From assembly GCA_963765295.1 (NCBI GenBank), contig CAVXVO010000005.1, positions 62,001-126,000 on the forward strand: a stretch of DNA of 64,000 nucleotides. The letters are read 5' to 3'. The notes beneath the pieces were generated by a model. The model did no database searches, was not told the DNA's origin, and saw only the letters and a list, made by a program, of their open reading frames with translations. The position numbers and the translations under genes are program-made. Of this stretch, positions 9,114 through 16,569 are shown one piece after another. Source of the stretch: PALSA-612 sp963765295 (GTDB lineage: Bacteria > Actinomycetota > Thermoleophilia > Gaiellales > Gaiellaceae). Positions within the stretch are counted from its first letter, which is position 1, and each line of letters starts with the position of its first letter.

Positions 9114-10250
9114 TTAGTGCCTGTACGCCTCGATCAGCGCTGCGGCCACCTCCGGCCGCGAGAACTCGACCGGCGGCAGCTCGCCCGCCTCCAGCATCTC
9201 CCGAACCTTCGTCCCGGACAGGAAGACGTGATCCTCCGCCGGGTGCGGGCACGTCTTCGCCGACGCCATCGCCCCGCAGGTGTTGCACCAGAACGTGTGC
9301 TCGAAGAACATGGGCTCGATGTCGAGCTCGTGCGGCTCGAAGTCGTCGAAGATCAGCTGCGCGTCGTAGGAGCCGTAGTACGACCCGACGCCCGCGTGGT
9401 CGCGTCCGACGATGAAGTGCGAGCAGCCGTAGTTCTTGCGGCAGATCGCATGCCAGATCGCCTCGCGCGGCCCGGCGTAGCGCATCGCGGCCGGGAAGGC
9501 GGCGACGAGGACGCGGTCGGCGGGGTAGTAGCCGTCGACGAGGATGCGGTAGCACTCGACGCGCGTCGCGACCGGCACGTCGTCCGACTTCGTGTCGCCG
9601 ACGAGCGGGTGGATGAGCAAACCGTCGACGGTCTCGAGCGCGACCTTGGTCAGATACTCGTGCGCACGGTGGATCGGGTTCCGCGTCTGGAAGCCGACCA
9701 CGCGGCGCCAACCGCGCTCGGCGAACGCCGCACGCGTCGCGAACGGGTCGAAGGCAAGCTCGGGGAACGCGGGCTCGGCCCGCTCGAAGACGTTCACGCG
9801 CCCCGCGAGGTAGCGCGGCTTCTGCGCATAGAGACGGGCGACGCCGGGGTGCGCGTCCTCGGTCGTGCGGAAGCACTGCTCGGCCTCGCGCTGCTTGTCG
9901 TATTCGAACACGTCCTCGACGTCGAGCACGGCGACCGGACGCCCGGCTTCGTCCGTGAGCGCGACGCGATCGCCCGACGGCGCGCCGTCGACTGCGAGGC
10001 AGACGGGAAGCGCCCACGGCAGGCCGCCGCCGAGCCGCATCTCCTCGACCACGCGCTCGTAGTCCTCGCGGCCCATGAATCCCTCGAGCGGCGACAGCGC
10101 ACCCGAGGCGAGCATGTCCAGGTCGGACAGCTCACGGGACGTGAGCGGCACCTGCTCGAGCCCGTCGACGCCATCCGGCCGCTCGCCCGTGCGATCGACG
10201 AGCGAGCCCCCGTGAGGCTTGATCAGGTGCTCGGTCGCTACCGCGCTCAT
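9114..10250 (-). CDS. sat: ATP sulfurylase (sulfate adenylyltransferase)
   Basis: A 378-residue single-subunit enzyme that makes adenosine 5'-phosphosulfate from ATP and sulfate. The active-site motif QTRNPIHRAH is at residues 188-197, and VGRDHAGVG (the second nucleotide-binding motif) follows. A Cys/His cluster CNTCGAMASAKTCPH near the C-terminus looks like the zinc site of prokaryotic Sat proteins. The start overlaps the cysC stop by 4 bases (ATGA). Together with cysC it supplies PAPS. Confidence 0.95.
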   Translation of the reverse strand: MSAVATEHLIKPHGGSLVDRTGERPDGVDGLEQVPLTSRELSDLDMLASGALSPLEGFMGREDYERVVEEMRLGGGLPWALPVCLAVDGAPSGDRVALTDEAGRPVAVLDVEDVFEYDKQREAEQCFRTTEDAHPGVARLYAQKPRYLAGRVNVFERAEPAFPELAFDPFATRAAFAERGWRRVVGFQTRNPIHRAHEYLTKVALETVDGLLIHPLVGDTKSDDVPVATRVECYRILVDGYYPADRVLVAAFPAAMRYAGPREAIWHAICRKNYGCSHFIVGRDHAGVGSYYGSYDAQLIFDDFEPHELDIEPMFFEHTFWCNTCGAMASAKTCPHPAEDHVFLSGTKVREMLEAGELPPVEFSRPEVAAALIEAYRH

Positions 10251-10846
10251 GCGTTCACGGCTGCGCGGACGAGTCCGAGCTCCTCGAGCTTGGCGACGAC
10301 GAGACGGGCGCTCTCCTCGGGATCGTGCGCTTCGGTGTCGAGCACGAGCTCGGGCGCAACCGGCGACTCGTAGGGATCGTCGACGCCGGTGAAGCCCTTG
10401 ATCTCGCCCTTGAACGCCTTCTCGTACAGGCCTTTCACGTCACGCCGCGCACACTCTTCGACCGAGGCGGCCACGTGGACCTCCACGAAGGCGCCCCACT
10501 CCGAGACCATCGCACGCGCCTTCTGCCGCGTTTCCTCGTAGGGCGAGATCGCGGCCGCGATCACCGCGCCGCCCTGCCTGGTCAAACGCGAGGCGACCCA
10601 GCCGATGCGCTCGATGTTCGTGTCGCGGTCCTCCTTCGAGAAACCAAGACCCTTCGACAGGTGCGTGCGCACGGTATCGCCGTCCAGATACTCCACGACG
10701 TGCCCGCGCCGATCGAGCTCCGGGCCAACCAGATGCGCGATCGTCGACTTACCGGCGCCCGACAGACCCGTGAACCAAAGCGTGAAACCGCCGTCGCGGC
10801 GGTGCTCCGACTCGGGGTGTTCGTGGGCGTAGATGTGCTCCGTCAT
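10247..10846 (-). CDS. cysC: Adenylylsulfate (APS) kinase
   Basis: A 199-residue kinase that phosphorylates APS to PAPS. The P-loop GLSGAGKST is at residues 27-35. DGDTVRTHLSKGLGFSKEDRDTNIERIG, the APS-binding segment, follows directly, and the lid region has KGLYEKA. A good ribosome site (GGAGAGGTG) precedes the ATG. It is the first gene of cysC-sat-tauE; the product probably feeds the sulfotransferase at 5269-6369 and/or sulfate assimilation. Confidence 0.95.
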   Translation of the reverse strand: MTEHIYAHEHPESEHRRDGGFTLWFTGLSGAGKSTIAHLVGPELDRRGHVVEYLDGDTVRTHLSKGLGFSKEDRDTNIERIGWVASRLTRQGGAVIAAAISPYEETRQKARAMVSEWGAFVEVHVAASVEECARRDVKGLYEKAFKGEIKGFTGVDDPYESPVAPELVLDTEAHDPEESARLVVAKLEELGLVRAAVNA

Positions 10847-11039
10847 TCACCTCTCCGTCTTGGGAGATCAAGCTGGATGCAACGTCGCTAGCGGATGCTC
10901 GCGCATACCGCATTCTCATAGGTGTCGGTGTTCCGCGATTGCGCGGAAAAGGTGGCCAGGCCTGGACCTTCGGCAAGAAGTGCAACGGGTCAGCGCAATG
11001 TGCGCTTCACGTCGTCCTGCCGGCCAGCGTGAGCTACGC

Positions 11040-11714
11040 CTAGGAGCCTAGGCTGACGCTCACCTCGTCCATTGCGTCGACGTAGCGGTCTTGGAGCTTT
11101 GTGCCTTTCAACTTCGCGCCGAGGGTAAGCGGTGCCGTGTTGCTGATTGAACCGACCGAGGCCGATTTCATGGATGTCTGCCCGTCGATGGTCACGCTGA
11201 TCGACTTCGCCGTCTTAGCGCAACTGATCGTGTGCCAATTCCCGTCAGCGAGATTGGGCCCGGCGACGATCTGGCTCGATCCGCTTGCGCCTGAGAAGAG
11301 GCAGTGTGCTTGGGCGGCCGCACCGTGCTGTCTGGAGAGCGCCTCAAGCTTGTAGTCGCCGCCCTTTGTGGTGCTCAAGCCCTTGCGAAGCAAGTCGTAG
11401 TCAGACTCCGGGATCACTGTGAAACGCACAGACAACGTGAAGCTGAAGTCGGATGAGCCTGGGTTCAGGCTAGGACTGTCAGGCACAATCACGACCGAAT
11501 CGACTCCGTCGAAGCCGTACGCTGCCCCTGCAAACCCCGGAACCCCTAACGTGATGTTCGAAAGCGTCCCGTTGTTGGCCCCGGCGGTGTCGAGCATCGT
11601 GGTCCCCGACGTTTCGTCCATGTGCCAAACGCTTACCGCGGACGGAGCAGCGTTGGACGACGCGCTGACCACCGCTGCCACGACTACGGTCGCGAGTAGA
11701 GCTAGCCGCCTCAC
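11040..11714 (-). CDS. Secreted LamG/concanavalin A-like domain protein
   Basis: A 224-residue protein with a Sec-type signal peptide (about residues 1-22, ending ASSNAA), then a single LamG-like jelly-roll domain. Typical strands are seen: VWHMDETSGTTMLD, YGFDGVDSVVIV, FSFTLSVRF, DGNWHTISCA and YVDAMDEVSV. Such domains bind carbohydrate or act as adhesion modules; no catalytic domain is attached. It lies alone on the minus strand in an accessory region. Confidence 0.75.
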   Translation of the reverse strand: MRRLALLATVVVAAVVSASSNAAPSAVSVWHMDETSGTTMLDTAGANNGTLSNITLGVPGFAGAAYGFDGVDSVVIVPDSPSLNPGSSDFSFTLSVRFTVIPESDYDLLRKGLSTTKGGDYKLEALSRQHGAAAQAHCLFSGASGSSQIVAGPNLADGNWHTISCAKTAKSISVTIDGQTSMKSASVGSISNTAPLTLGAKLKGTKLQDRYVDAMDEVSVSLGS

Positions 11715-11809
11715 CGTCCGGCCACTCTATGAGAATTCAGACCTGAGCCTGCCTAGTCGAAAGGCTAGAGATGAAGATCTGACCCGCATATCAGCCCTGC
11801 TGAGCCGGG

Positions 11810-12316
11810 TTACCCGCGACTCTTCGAAGCGAGTTTGCCATTCATGAAGCAGAGTCGATCGGGAGAAATGGAAGGCCCGTAGAGCCAGCACTTCCTCAGA
11901 GGCATGCCGATCTGCGTGAGGATCGCCGCTTCACGCATTCCTGTGCTTACGACCTTGAGCTTCGTAGACGCGGTACCTGGCCGGGTCGAGACGACCTTGC
12001 CCTTATCGAAGCAGATCTCGTCACCACTCACCGACTGCCCGTAGTCCCAGCATTTCCGGCTGGTCTTCCCGAGTACCCCCTTTACAGCGGTCGGTGTCAT
12101 TCCAATCTGCAGGGAAGCGAACTGAGCCGGAGACGCCGCCTCAGCACTGCCGCTCCCGCTGTGCCTGGTCACGAGGACGGCGCCGGCACCGATTCCGACC
12201 ACGAGGAGCGCCGCCGCGGCGCCCAGCCAGATGAGAGCCATCCTCCGGCTCCTTCGCCGGGGTGCGGTGACCGTCCCTTTCTCCCGGCGCGGAGCGAATC
12301 TCATCTGACCTGCCAC
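11810..12316 (-). CDS. Membrane-anchored protein with two copies of a short Cys-containing repeat; function unknown
   Basis: 168 residues: an Arg-rich N-terminus, one hydrophobic segment (about 26-50), then an external part. The external part contains two related units, one with LQIGMTPTAVKGVLG...RKCWDYG...EICFDKGKVVS and one with QIGMPLRKCWLYG...RLCFMNGKLAS. The pattern resembles SmpA/BLIP-like folds, but I do not recognise the family. Four Cys, two per unit, could form one disulfide in each repeat. ATG 12304 is an alternative start. Confidence 0.5.
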   Translation of the reverse strand: MAGQMRFAPRREKGTVTAPRRRSRRMALIWLGAAAALLVVGIGAGAVLVTRHSGSGSAEAASPAQFASLQIGMTPTAVKGVLGKTSRKCWDYGQSVSGDEICFDKGKVVSTRPGTASTKLKVVSTGMREAAILTQIGMPLRKCWLYGPSISPDRLCFMNGKLASKSRG

Positions 12317-12394
12317 GGCCCGTTGGCGATGTGACCTGCCAAAGCCCGTGGGCCGGCGGCGTCTCTTGAAACGAAAGTGCAGGGGCGACCCGGA

Positions 12395-12691
12395 TTAACT
12401 CGTCGCACATATCCGCGGTGTTCGCGAAGCGGCCTCACGCGCATTATCCAAGATCCGTCGACAACCCGGCGCACTGGACTTTGGGCTAGGTAATGCGAGA
12501 ATCGCCCAACGGTCGAGACAACCGCTAGCCGGAGATCTACTCGTACGATCCGCGGCTACGGATTCTCCTCGGCGGCATTTCGGGTCGGCACCAGAGCGGG
12601 TGAGACGGTCGAGTCTCGACACGACTAGTCCGTCTACCTGGCCCGCGCCCTTTCTGTCCCGGCTTACCCGGATGTAGCCGACGTACTTCAT
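12395..12691 (-). pseudogene. Serine recombinase remnant with internal deletion
   Basis: Starting at ATG 12691 the frame gives MKYVGYIRVSRDRKG, the N-terminal beta-strand with the catalytic serine of resolvase/invertase recombinases. It continues within a few residues into GLVVSRLDRLTRS, the strand-helix motif that normally lies about 60 residues later. The part between (dimer interface and active-site arginines) is missing, and what follows is unlike the family. It is a deleted, non-functional fragment beside the tyrosine-recombinase pseudogene. Confidence 0.65.
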
Positions 12692-12698
12692 GTCAGCG

Positions 12699-13644
12699 CG
12701 TTCTATGTACACCCGACGTCGCGGCTTCGGCTTCGACACGGACGGCCACTGCGCTCGCGAGGGCTGCTGCCAATTCCTCGACATCGAGTTCGTCCGTGTA
12801 CTCCTTGGTCGTCTCGGGTCGCGCGTGACCGAGGAGTGCCTGAAGGGACACCAAGTCGCGGCCGCTCTCTCGAAGAAACCGGTTTGCGAACCCGTGGCGC
12901 AGACCGTGGGGAGACGTCGATGCGACCGCGGCTCTCCTGCACACGCGCTTGACCATCCGGCCCAGCGCCTGGGAAGAGCGCGGGACGCTTCGGATCCAGC
13001 CGGTAGCGGACCCGCTCAACATCGGACACCCACCGTTCGACCTCGACCGTGAACACGTGATCGTTCGGCCTCTGGATCGAGCTGCTCGACACACCGGCGG
13101 AGCTCCGCCAGCACATCCGGTGCGATCGGCAGCCACTGCCAGTGCTGACCCTTCCGAAGCACATGAACCCTGCCCCTGACTAAGTCGATGTGCTCCCATC
13201 GACACGCCCGAAGCTCCGAATTCCGAAGTCCTGCCCCCTCGAGGAGCAGGATCGCCGGCAGTTCGTGGAGGTTCGCCGCTGCCCGAAGTTTCGCGAGCTG
13301 GTCAGGCGACGGCCGGGTGATGCGTGGCTTGCGCTTCGGAGGCCGCCGAATGCGTCCGCTCGGGTCGGCGTCGATCAGCTGTTCGGCGACCGCCCACGCG
13401 AAGAATGAGTGGACGACCGAGATGACGTTGCATCGCGTGGATGCGCTCCGATCGGCCCAACGCTCGAGGAACTGCCGCAGAAGCTCCGTTCCTGTCTTGC
13501 CGTCGAAGTCGGCGAGCGACGCGCCGGATAACGGTCGACCAGCTTCTCGAGGATCGCCCGATATGACTCGATCGAGCTAGGCGTTGCGCCTCGTTCCATC
13601 TGCCGCCAGTGGAGGAAGGCGTCCATCTCCTGCGCAAGGTGCAC
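12699..13644 (-). pseudogene. Tyrosine recombinase/phage-type integrase, broken by several frameshifts
   Basis: Reading from 13644 down, one frame gives the SAM-like core-binding start (MDAFLHWRQMERGATPSSIESYRAILEKL). A frame change near 13525 leads to FDGKTGTELLRQFLERW and the catalytic domain with GAGLRNSELRACRW (Arg I) and VHVLRKGQ (Lys). Another change near 13065 gives NDHVFTVEVERW. A third near 12980 gives SPHGLRHGFANRF (HxLR), LLGHARPETTKEYT (His/Tyr) and the end. All catalytic residues survive, but no single frame encodes the protein. It sits just downstream of an excisionase-like gene and close to ssrA. Confidence 0.8.
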
Positions 13645-13675
13645 GCCACCATTGTAGTACGGTTGCGCGACAGGC

Positions 13676-13993
13676 TCAGGTCTTGCTCGAGAGCCACTTA
13701 TCCCACTGCTCCATCGAGCTAGTCGTTCGGCCTGTGCGAACTGCGTAAGCTCGTACGTCCTCCAGCGGAATGTAGATCCATCGCACGTCGGCGGTCGTCG
13801 GCTTCTCGCGAGACCCTCGGATCGCCCTCATTTGTCCGCGCGAGCAAAGCGTGTGAACCGTGTGCCGTGAGATGCCAAGCAGCGCTGCTGCCCCAGACGG
13901 AGTGACAAGGTGTCCTTCGAACCTGTCGAAGAGCTCGGCCAGTTCGGGGTCGCCCTTAAGGCGCTTAGCTGAGGGCATGTTCGCGATTGTCAC
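13676..13993 (-). CDS. Excisionase-like helix-turn-helix protein
   Basis: 105 residues with a MerR/Xis-type winged helix: LVTPSGAAALLGISRHTVHTLCSRGQMRAIRG followed by WIYIPLEDVRAY. This is the layout of small excisionases and DNA-binding partners of integrases. It lies immediately upstream of the tyrosine-recombinase pseudogene on the same strand, as xis-int pairs do. GTG 13993 was taken as start; ATG 13978 (MPSAKRL) is an equally good choice. Confidence 0.65.
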   Translation of the reverse strand: MTIANMPSAKRLKGDPELAELFDRFEGHLVTPSGAAALLGISRHTVHTLCSRGQMRAIRGSREKPTTADVRWIYIPLEDVRAYAVRTGRTTSSMEQWDKWLSSKT

Positions 13994-14133
13994 ATCCTGG
14001 GGGGACTGCTGGCGATCCCCATCGCCGGCGCGTCCGAGGGTCCGCTGCCTCTCGCCCCACCAGATCCACCAGGGCAGGTCCGGGTCGTCCGGGTCGTCCG
14101 TGTCCTCCGTGTCGTCGAGGTCGCGCCCTTCGT

Positions 14134-14589
14134 CTAGGGTTGCTCGTCTGGTCCGGGGTGGTAGGGGGCGTCGACGTCGTTCAGGCTTGATGGCTCGAAC
14201 TCAATGACGTCCCAGGGCACGTAGCTGATTTTGGGTTCCGACAGTCGCGTGATGTAGATGTGTTCTGCTTGGACGAGTAGGAACGCGAAGTAGTCGAAGA
14301 CCTCGGCCATCAGGTAGTCGTCGGGTCCGAGTGAGCGGTAGCCGACGGTTTGTCGGCCGAGTTCGTCGCGGTCGTGGAAGCGGACAACATTGCGGAGGTG
14401 TTCGACGTAGCCATCGGGCAGGTCGGCGGGTAGGTGGTTGCTGCAGGTGCGGATCCAGGTCAGGGTCGCGTCGATGACCTCAGTCCTTCTGATCGCCGCG
14501 GACCGCTTAATGTTTTCTATTCTGGCAACAATCTGTCTGCGGCCCCTAGGCTGCGACCGTTGATCCCAGGTCCTCAGGTGTCCCTCATT
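14134..14589 (-). pseudogene. Open frame without a usable start; probable 5'-truncated hypothetical gene
   Basis: A frame of about 150 codons is open between a TGA at 14590-14592 and a TAG at 14134-14136. It reads like protein (VIDATLTWIRTC, YVEHLRNVVRFHDRDELG, VFDYFAFLLVQAEHIYITRL) and ends in an acidic tail. No ATG, GTG or TTG exists before ATG 14310, which would leave only 58 residues. The frame stops being open near the ssrA promoter, so the 5' end may have been lost when this region was rearranged. Family not recognised. Confidence 0.4.
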
Positions 14590-14658
14590 TCAGGGGGCTG
14601 AGACCCCTGATGCGCGGCTGAGAGGCATGCGGCTGATCGTTCGGGTCGCTACTCCGGC

Positions 14659-14664
14659 TACAAT
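14659..14664 (+). promoter_or_regulatory. Probable -10 box of the ssrA promoter
   Basis: TACAAT lies 21 bases before the mature 5' end of the tmRNA, the right distance for a short precursor leader. The -35 region (around 14634-14639) is weak. Confidence 0.5.
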
Positions 14665-14684
14665 CTGGCGTGTACGGAACATAC

Positions 14685-15041
14685 GGGGGCGACCAGGTTT
14701 CGACGTGGTCGGTTCTCCGGCTGAGCTGCAAGCCGAGGTCCCCGGTTGGCCTCGTAAATCCACCGGGAACAATGCAAGTGCGGATCATCAACTCGCACTC
14801 GCCGCCTAAGTAATTAGGTGACGCGTCGCTCCGGATTCGCCCGTGGTTCGGGTAGCGGCGTCAGATAACGGGCTGGCCCCGAAGGAGAGCTGATCGCCGG
14901 AGGGGCGAGACCACAGGATCGGCTGGCCCGTCGGTAGGTCGTCTGCGAACCGGCCGCCGGGCGAGATCAAACCGCAGACTACGCTTGTAGACGCTCAGTA
15001 CGGTGCGACCGCGGACGGGGGTTCGATTCCCCCCGCCTCCA
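14685..15041 (+). ncRNA. ssrA: Transfer-messenger RNA (tmRNA)
   Basis: The 5' end GGGGGCGACCAGGTTTCGAC is the hallmark tmRNA start. It pairs with CGCCTCC at 15034-15040, preceded by the T-arm GGGGGTTCGATTCCCCCC. Within it, frame 14768-14809 encodes the tag NNASADHQLALAA followed by TAA; the resume codon is probably the GGG at 14765 or the codon beside it. The LAA ending is the usual ClpXP degradation signal. tmRNA with SmpB rescues stalled ribosomes. CCA is not encoded after the discriminator A. Confidence 0.93.
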
Positions 15042-15509
15042 TACCCTCGATTTCCAGGGAAAGTTGAAACAACCAAAGCGGCAGGTACGAACCCCGACCC
15101 GTGTCAGTGCAGTTCGAGTCCCGTGTCGCCCACGAATGTTCCATGTTGAGCAGGCCAGCTAGGCGCCAACACCCTGGCGCGGCGGCGACGGATTGGACTG
15201 CTGCTCGGAGGAGCCTCCCGTCGGAGCGCGGCGGTTCGCGGCCAACGCAGCGATCGCCGTGGCGGCCTCCTCTGCTCGAGAGTCCTCTACGTCCCTCGCA
15301 GCGAGCTCAAGGAGATCAGCTCCGAGGCGGTAGACGTCTCGAGCTTCGATGAGGCGAAACGGGTCGCGTCGGTTGCCGAGGAGGAGCGGCGAATCATCGA
15401 AGCCGAACGGCGGCGGCTCAGTCTCGATGCTTGAGGCGGAGGTTCGGCCGCGACGCCTTCGGCGGCCGAAACGGCACCTTTACCATTACGTCGAACCCAT
15501 CCGTCTCGG
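15042..15509. other. Intergenic stretch with a possible gene remnant
   Basis: No convincing complete gene. On the plus strand a frame ending at TGA 15432-15434 reads like a protein C-terminus (VLYVPRSELKEIS, FDEAKRVASVAEEERR), but no start or full domain can be joined to it upstream. It may be the tail of a decayed gene. No terminator or structured RNA was seen apart from the end of ssrA. Confidence 0.35.
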
Positions 15510-16469
15510 CTAGATGTGTTCGGGAAGACCGAAGCGGCCGGGCAGCGTGGGGTCGGCGAAGAAGGTGATCTCGTCGACCTTGCTGCCGCTCAAGGTGAGC
15601 ACGATCATGCCCCAGGGCTGGGAGCGCAGGTAGCAGCCGAAGGCCGGCTGGCCGTTGGCGCGGGTCGGGCGTACCTGTAGCGGGGCGCCGCGGGCTTCGG
15701 CGCCGTGGTCGAGGTACACGCCGATCGCTTCGTGTCCGATGAGCTCGCCCGGGCTCGGCGGCATGGTCACACGAGCGTCGGAGCTCAGCAGAGTTAGGAG
15801 GCGCGCCGTGTCGCCGGCTTCGAAGGCGTCGCTGAAGGTGGCGAGAAGGTTCCGTTCGGTCGGCGAGTCGGGCAGCGGCGCCTGCTCGCGTTCGAGGGTG
15901 TACGAGTCGAGCGTTGCGCGTGCGCGTTGGAGCGCGGCTTTGACCGACTGCGGCGTCGTCTCGAGGATCGAAGCGACTTCGTCGGTGTGGAAGCCGAGCG
16001 CGTCGCGCAGAACGAGCGCTGCGCGCTGCTTCGCGGGCAGCTGCTGCAGCGCGACGATGAACGAGAGCTGGATCGCTTCGCGCTGCTCGTAGCGTGCTTC
16101 AGGTCCGGGAGCGGGATCCGGAAGTGCGCTGTCCGGGTAAGGCTCGAGCCAGCTGGGCTCGACGGCGCGGCGGGTCTTTGACGGTCTCATGGTGTTCTCC
16201 GTGGCGGGGCGGCGCCCGCGTTCGCGAATTGCGTTGAGACTCCGGTTGGTTGCGATCCGGTAGAGCCAGGAGCGCAGCGACGCCCGCTCCTCGAAGCCGT
16301 CGAGCCCGCGCCAGGCGGCGAGCAGTGTTTCCTGGACGAGATCCTCGGCGTCCTGTACGGAGCCGAGTAGCCGGTAGCAATGCAGCTGGAGCTCGCGCCG
16401 GAACGGCTCGACCAGCGACGCGAACGCACGCTCGTCACCTCCCTTGGCCCGCTCGAGATCGACGGTCAT
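15510..16469 (-). CDS. ECF sigma factor with C-terminal SnoaL-like domain (SigG/SigJ type)
   Basis: 319 residues. Region 2 is clear (AFASLVEPFRRELQLHCYRLLGSVQDAEDLVQETLLAAWRGL), as is region 4 (LPAKQRAALVLRDALGFHTDEVASILETTPQSVKAALQRAR). A fused NTF2/SnoaL-like domain of ~120 residues follows, as in ECF41/ECF56-type sigma factors that carry their own regulatory domain. ATG 16469 was preferred over ATG 16544 because the latter would put a perfect palindrome inside the gene. It is divergent from an MFS transporter. Confidence 0.85.
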   Translation of the reverse strand: MTVDLERAKGGDERAFASLVEPFRRELQLHCYRLLGSVQDAEDLVQETLLAAWRGLDGFEERASLRSWLYRIATNRSLNAIRERGRRPATENTMRPSKTRRAVEPSWLEPYPDSALPDPAPGPEARYEQREAIQLSFIVALQQLPAKQRAALVLRDALGFHTDEVASILETTPQSVKAALQRARATLDSYTLEREQAPLPDSPTERNLLATFSDAFEAGDTARLLTLLSSDARVTMPPSPGELIGHEAIGVYLDHGAEARGAPLQVRPTRANGQPAFGCYLRSQPWGMIVLTLSGSKVDEITFFADPTLPGRFGLPEHI

Positions 16470-16494
16470 CGCGTCAATGACACCAGGTCCGTCG

Positions 16495-16516
16495 GAAACG
16501 GACCGCGGTCCGTTTC
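16495..16516. promoter_or_regulatory. Perfect 22-bp palindrome between sigma factor and MFS gene (probable operator)
   Basis: GAAACGGACCG is followed by its exact reverse complement. It lies 26 bases before the sigma-factor ATG and 54 bases before the MFS ATG, where a dimeric repressor could control both divergent genes. The binding protein is not identified in the neighbourhood. Confidence 0.6.
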
Positions 16517-16569
16517 GCGGCATCGCGGTGTCTTTGACGTCCATACAACCGCGAATCGGAGATGAGCTG

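Noticed and set aside
14077..14125. Tandem 9-base units related to GTCCGGGTC
   Set aside because: Four imperfect copies only, probably an Asp/Pro-rich codon repeat or local slippage; no CRISPR-like spacing and no known element.
15095..15136. tRNA-like T-arm sequence GTTCGAGTC just after ssrA
   Set aside because: The flanking bases do not pair as a T stem and no acceptor or D arm can be built.
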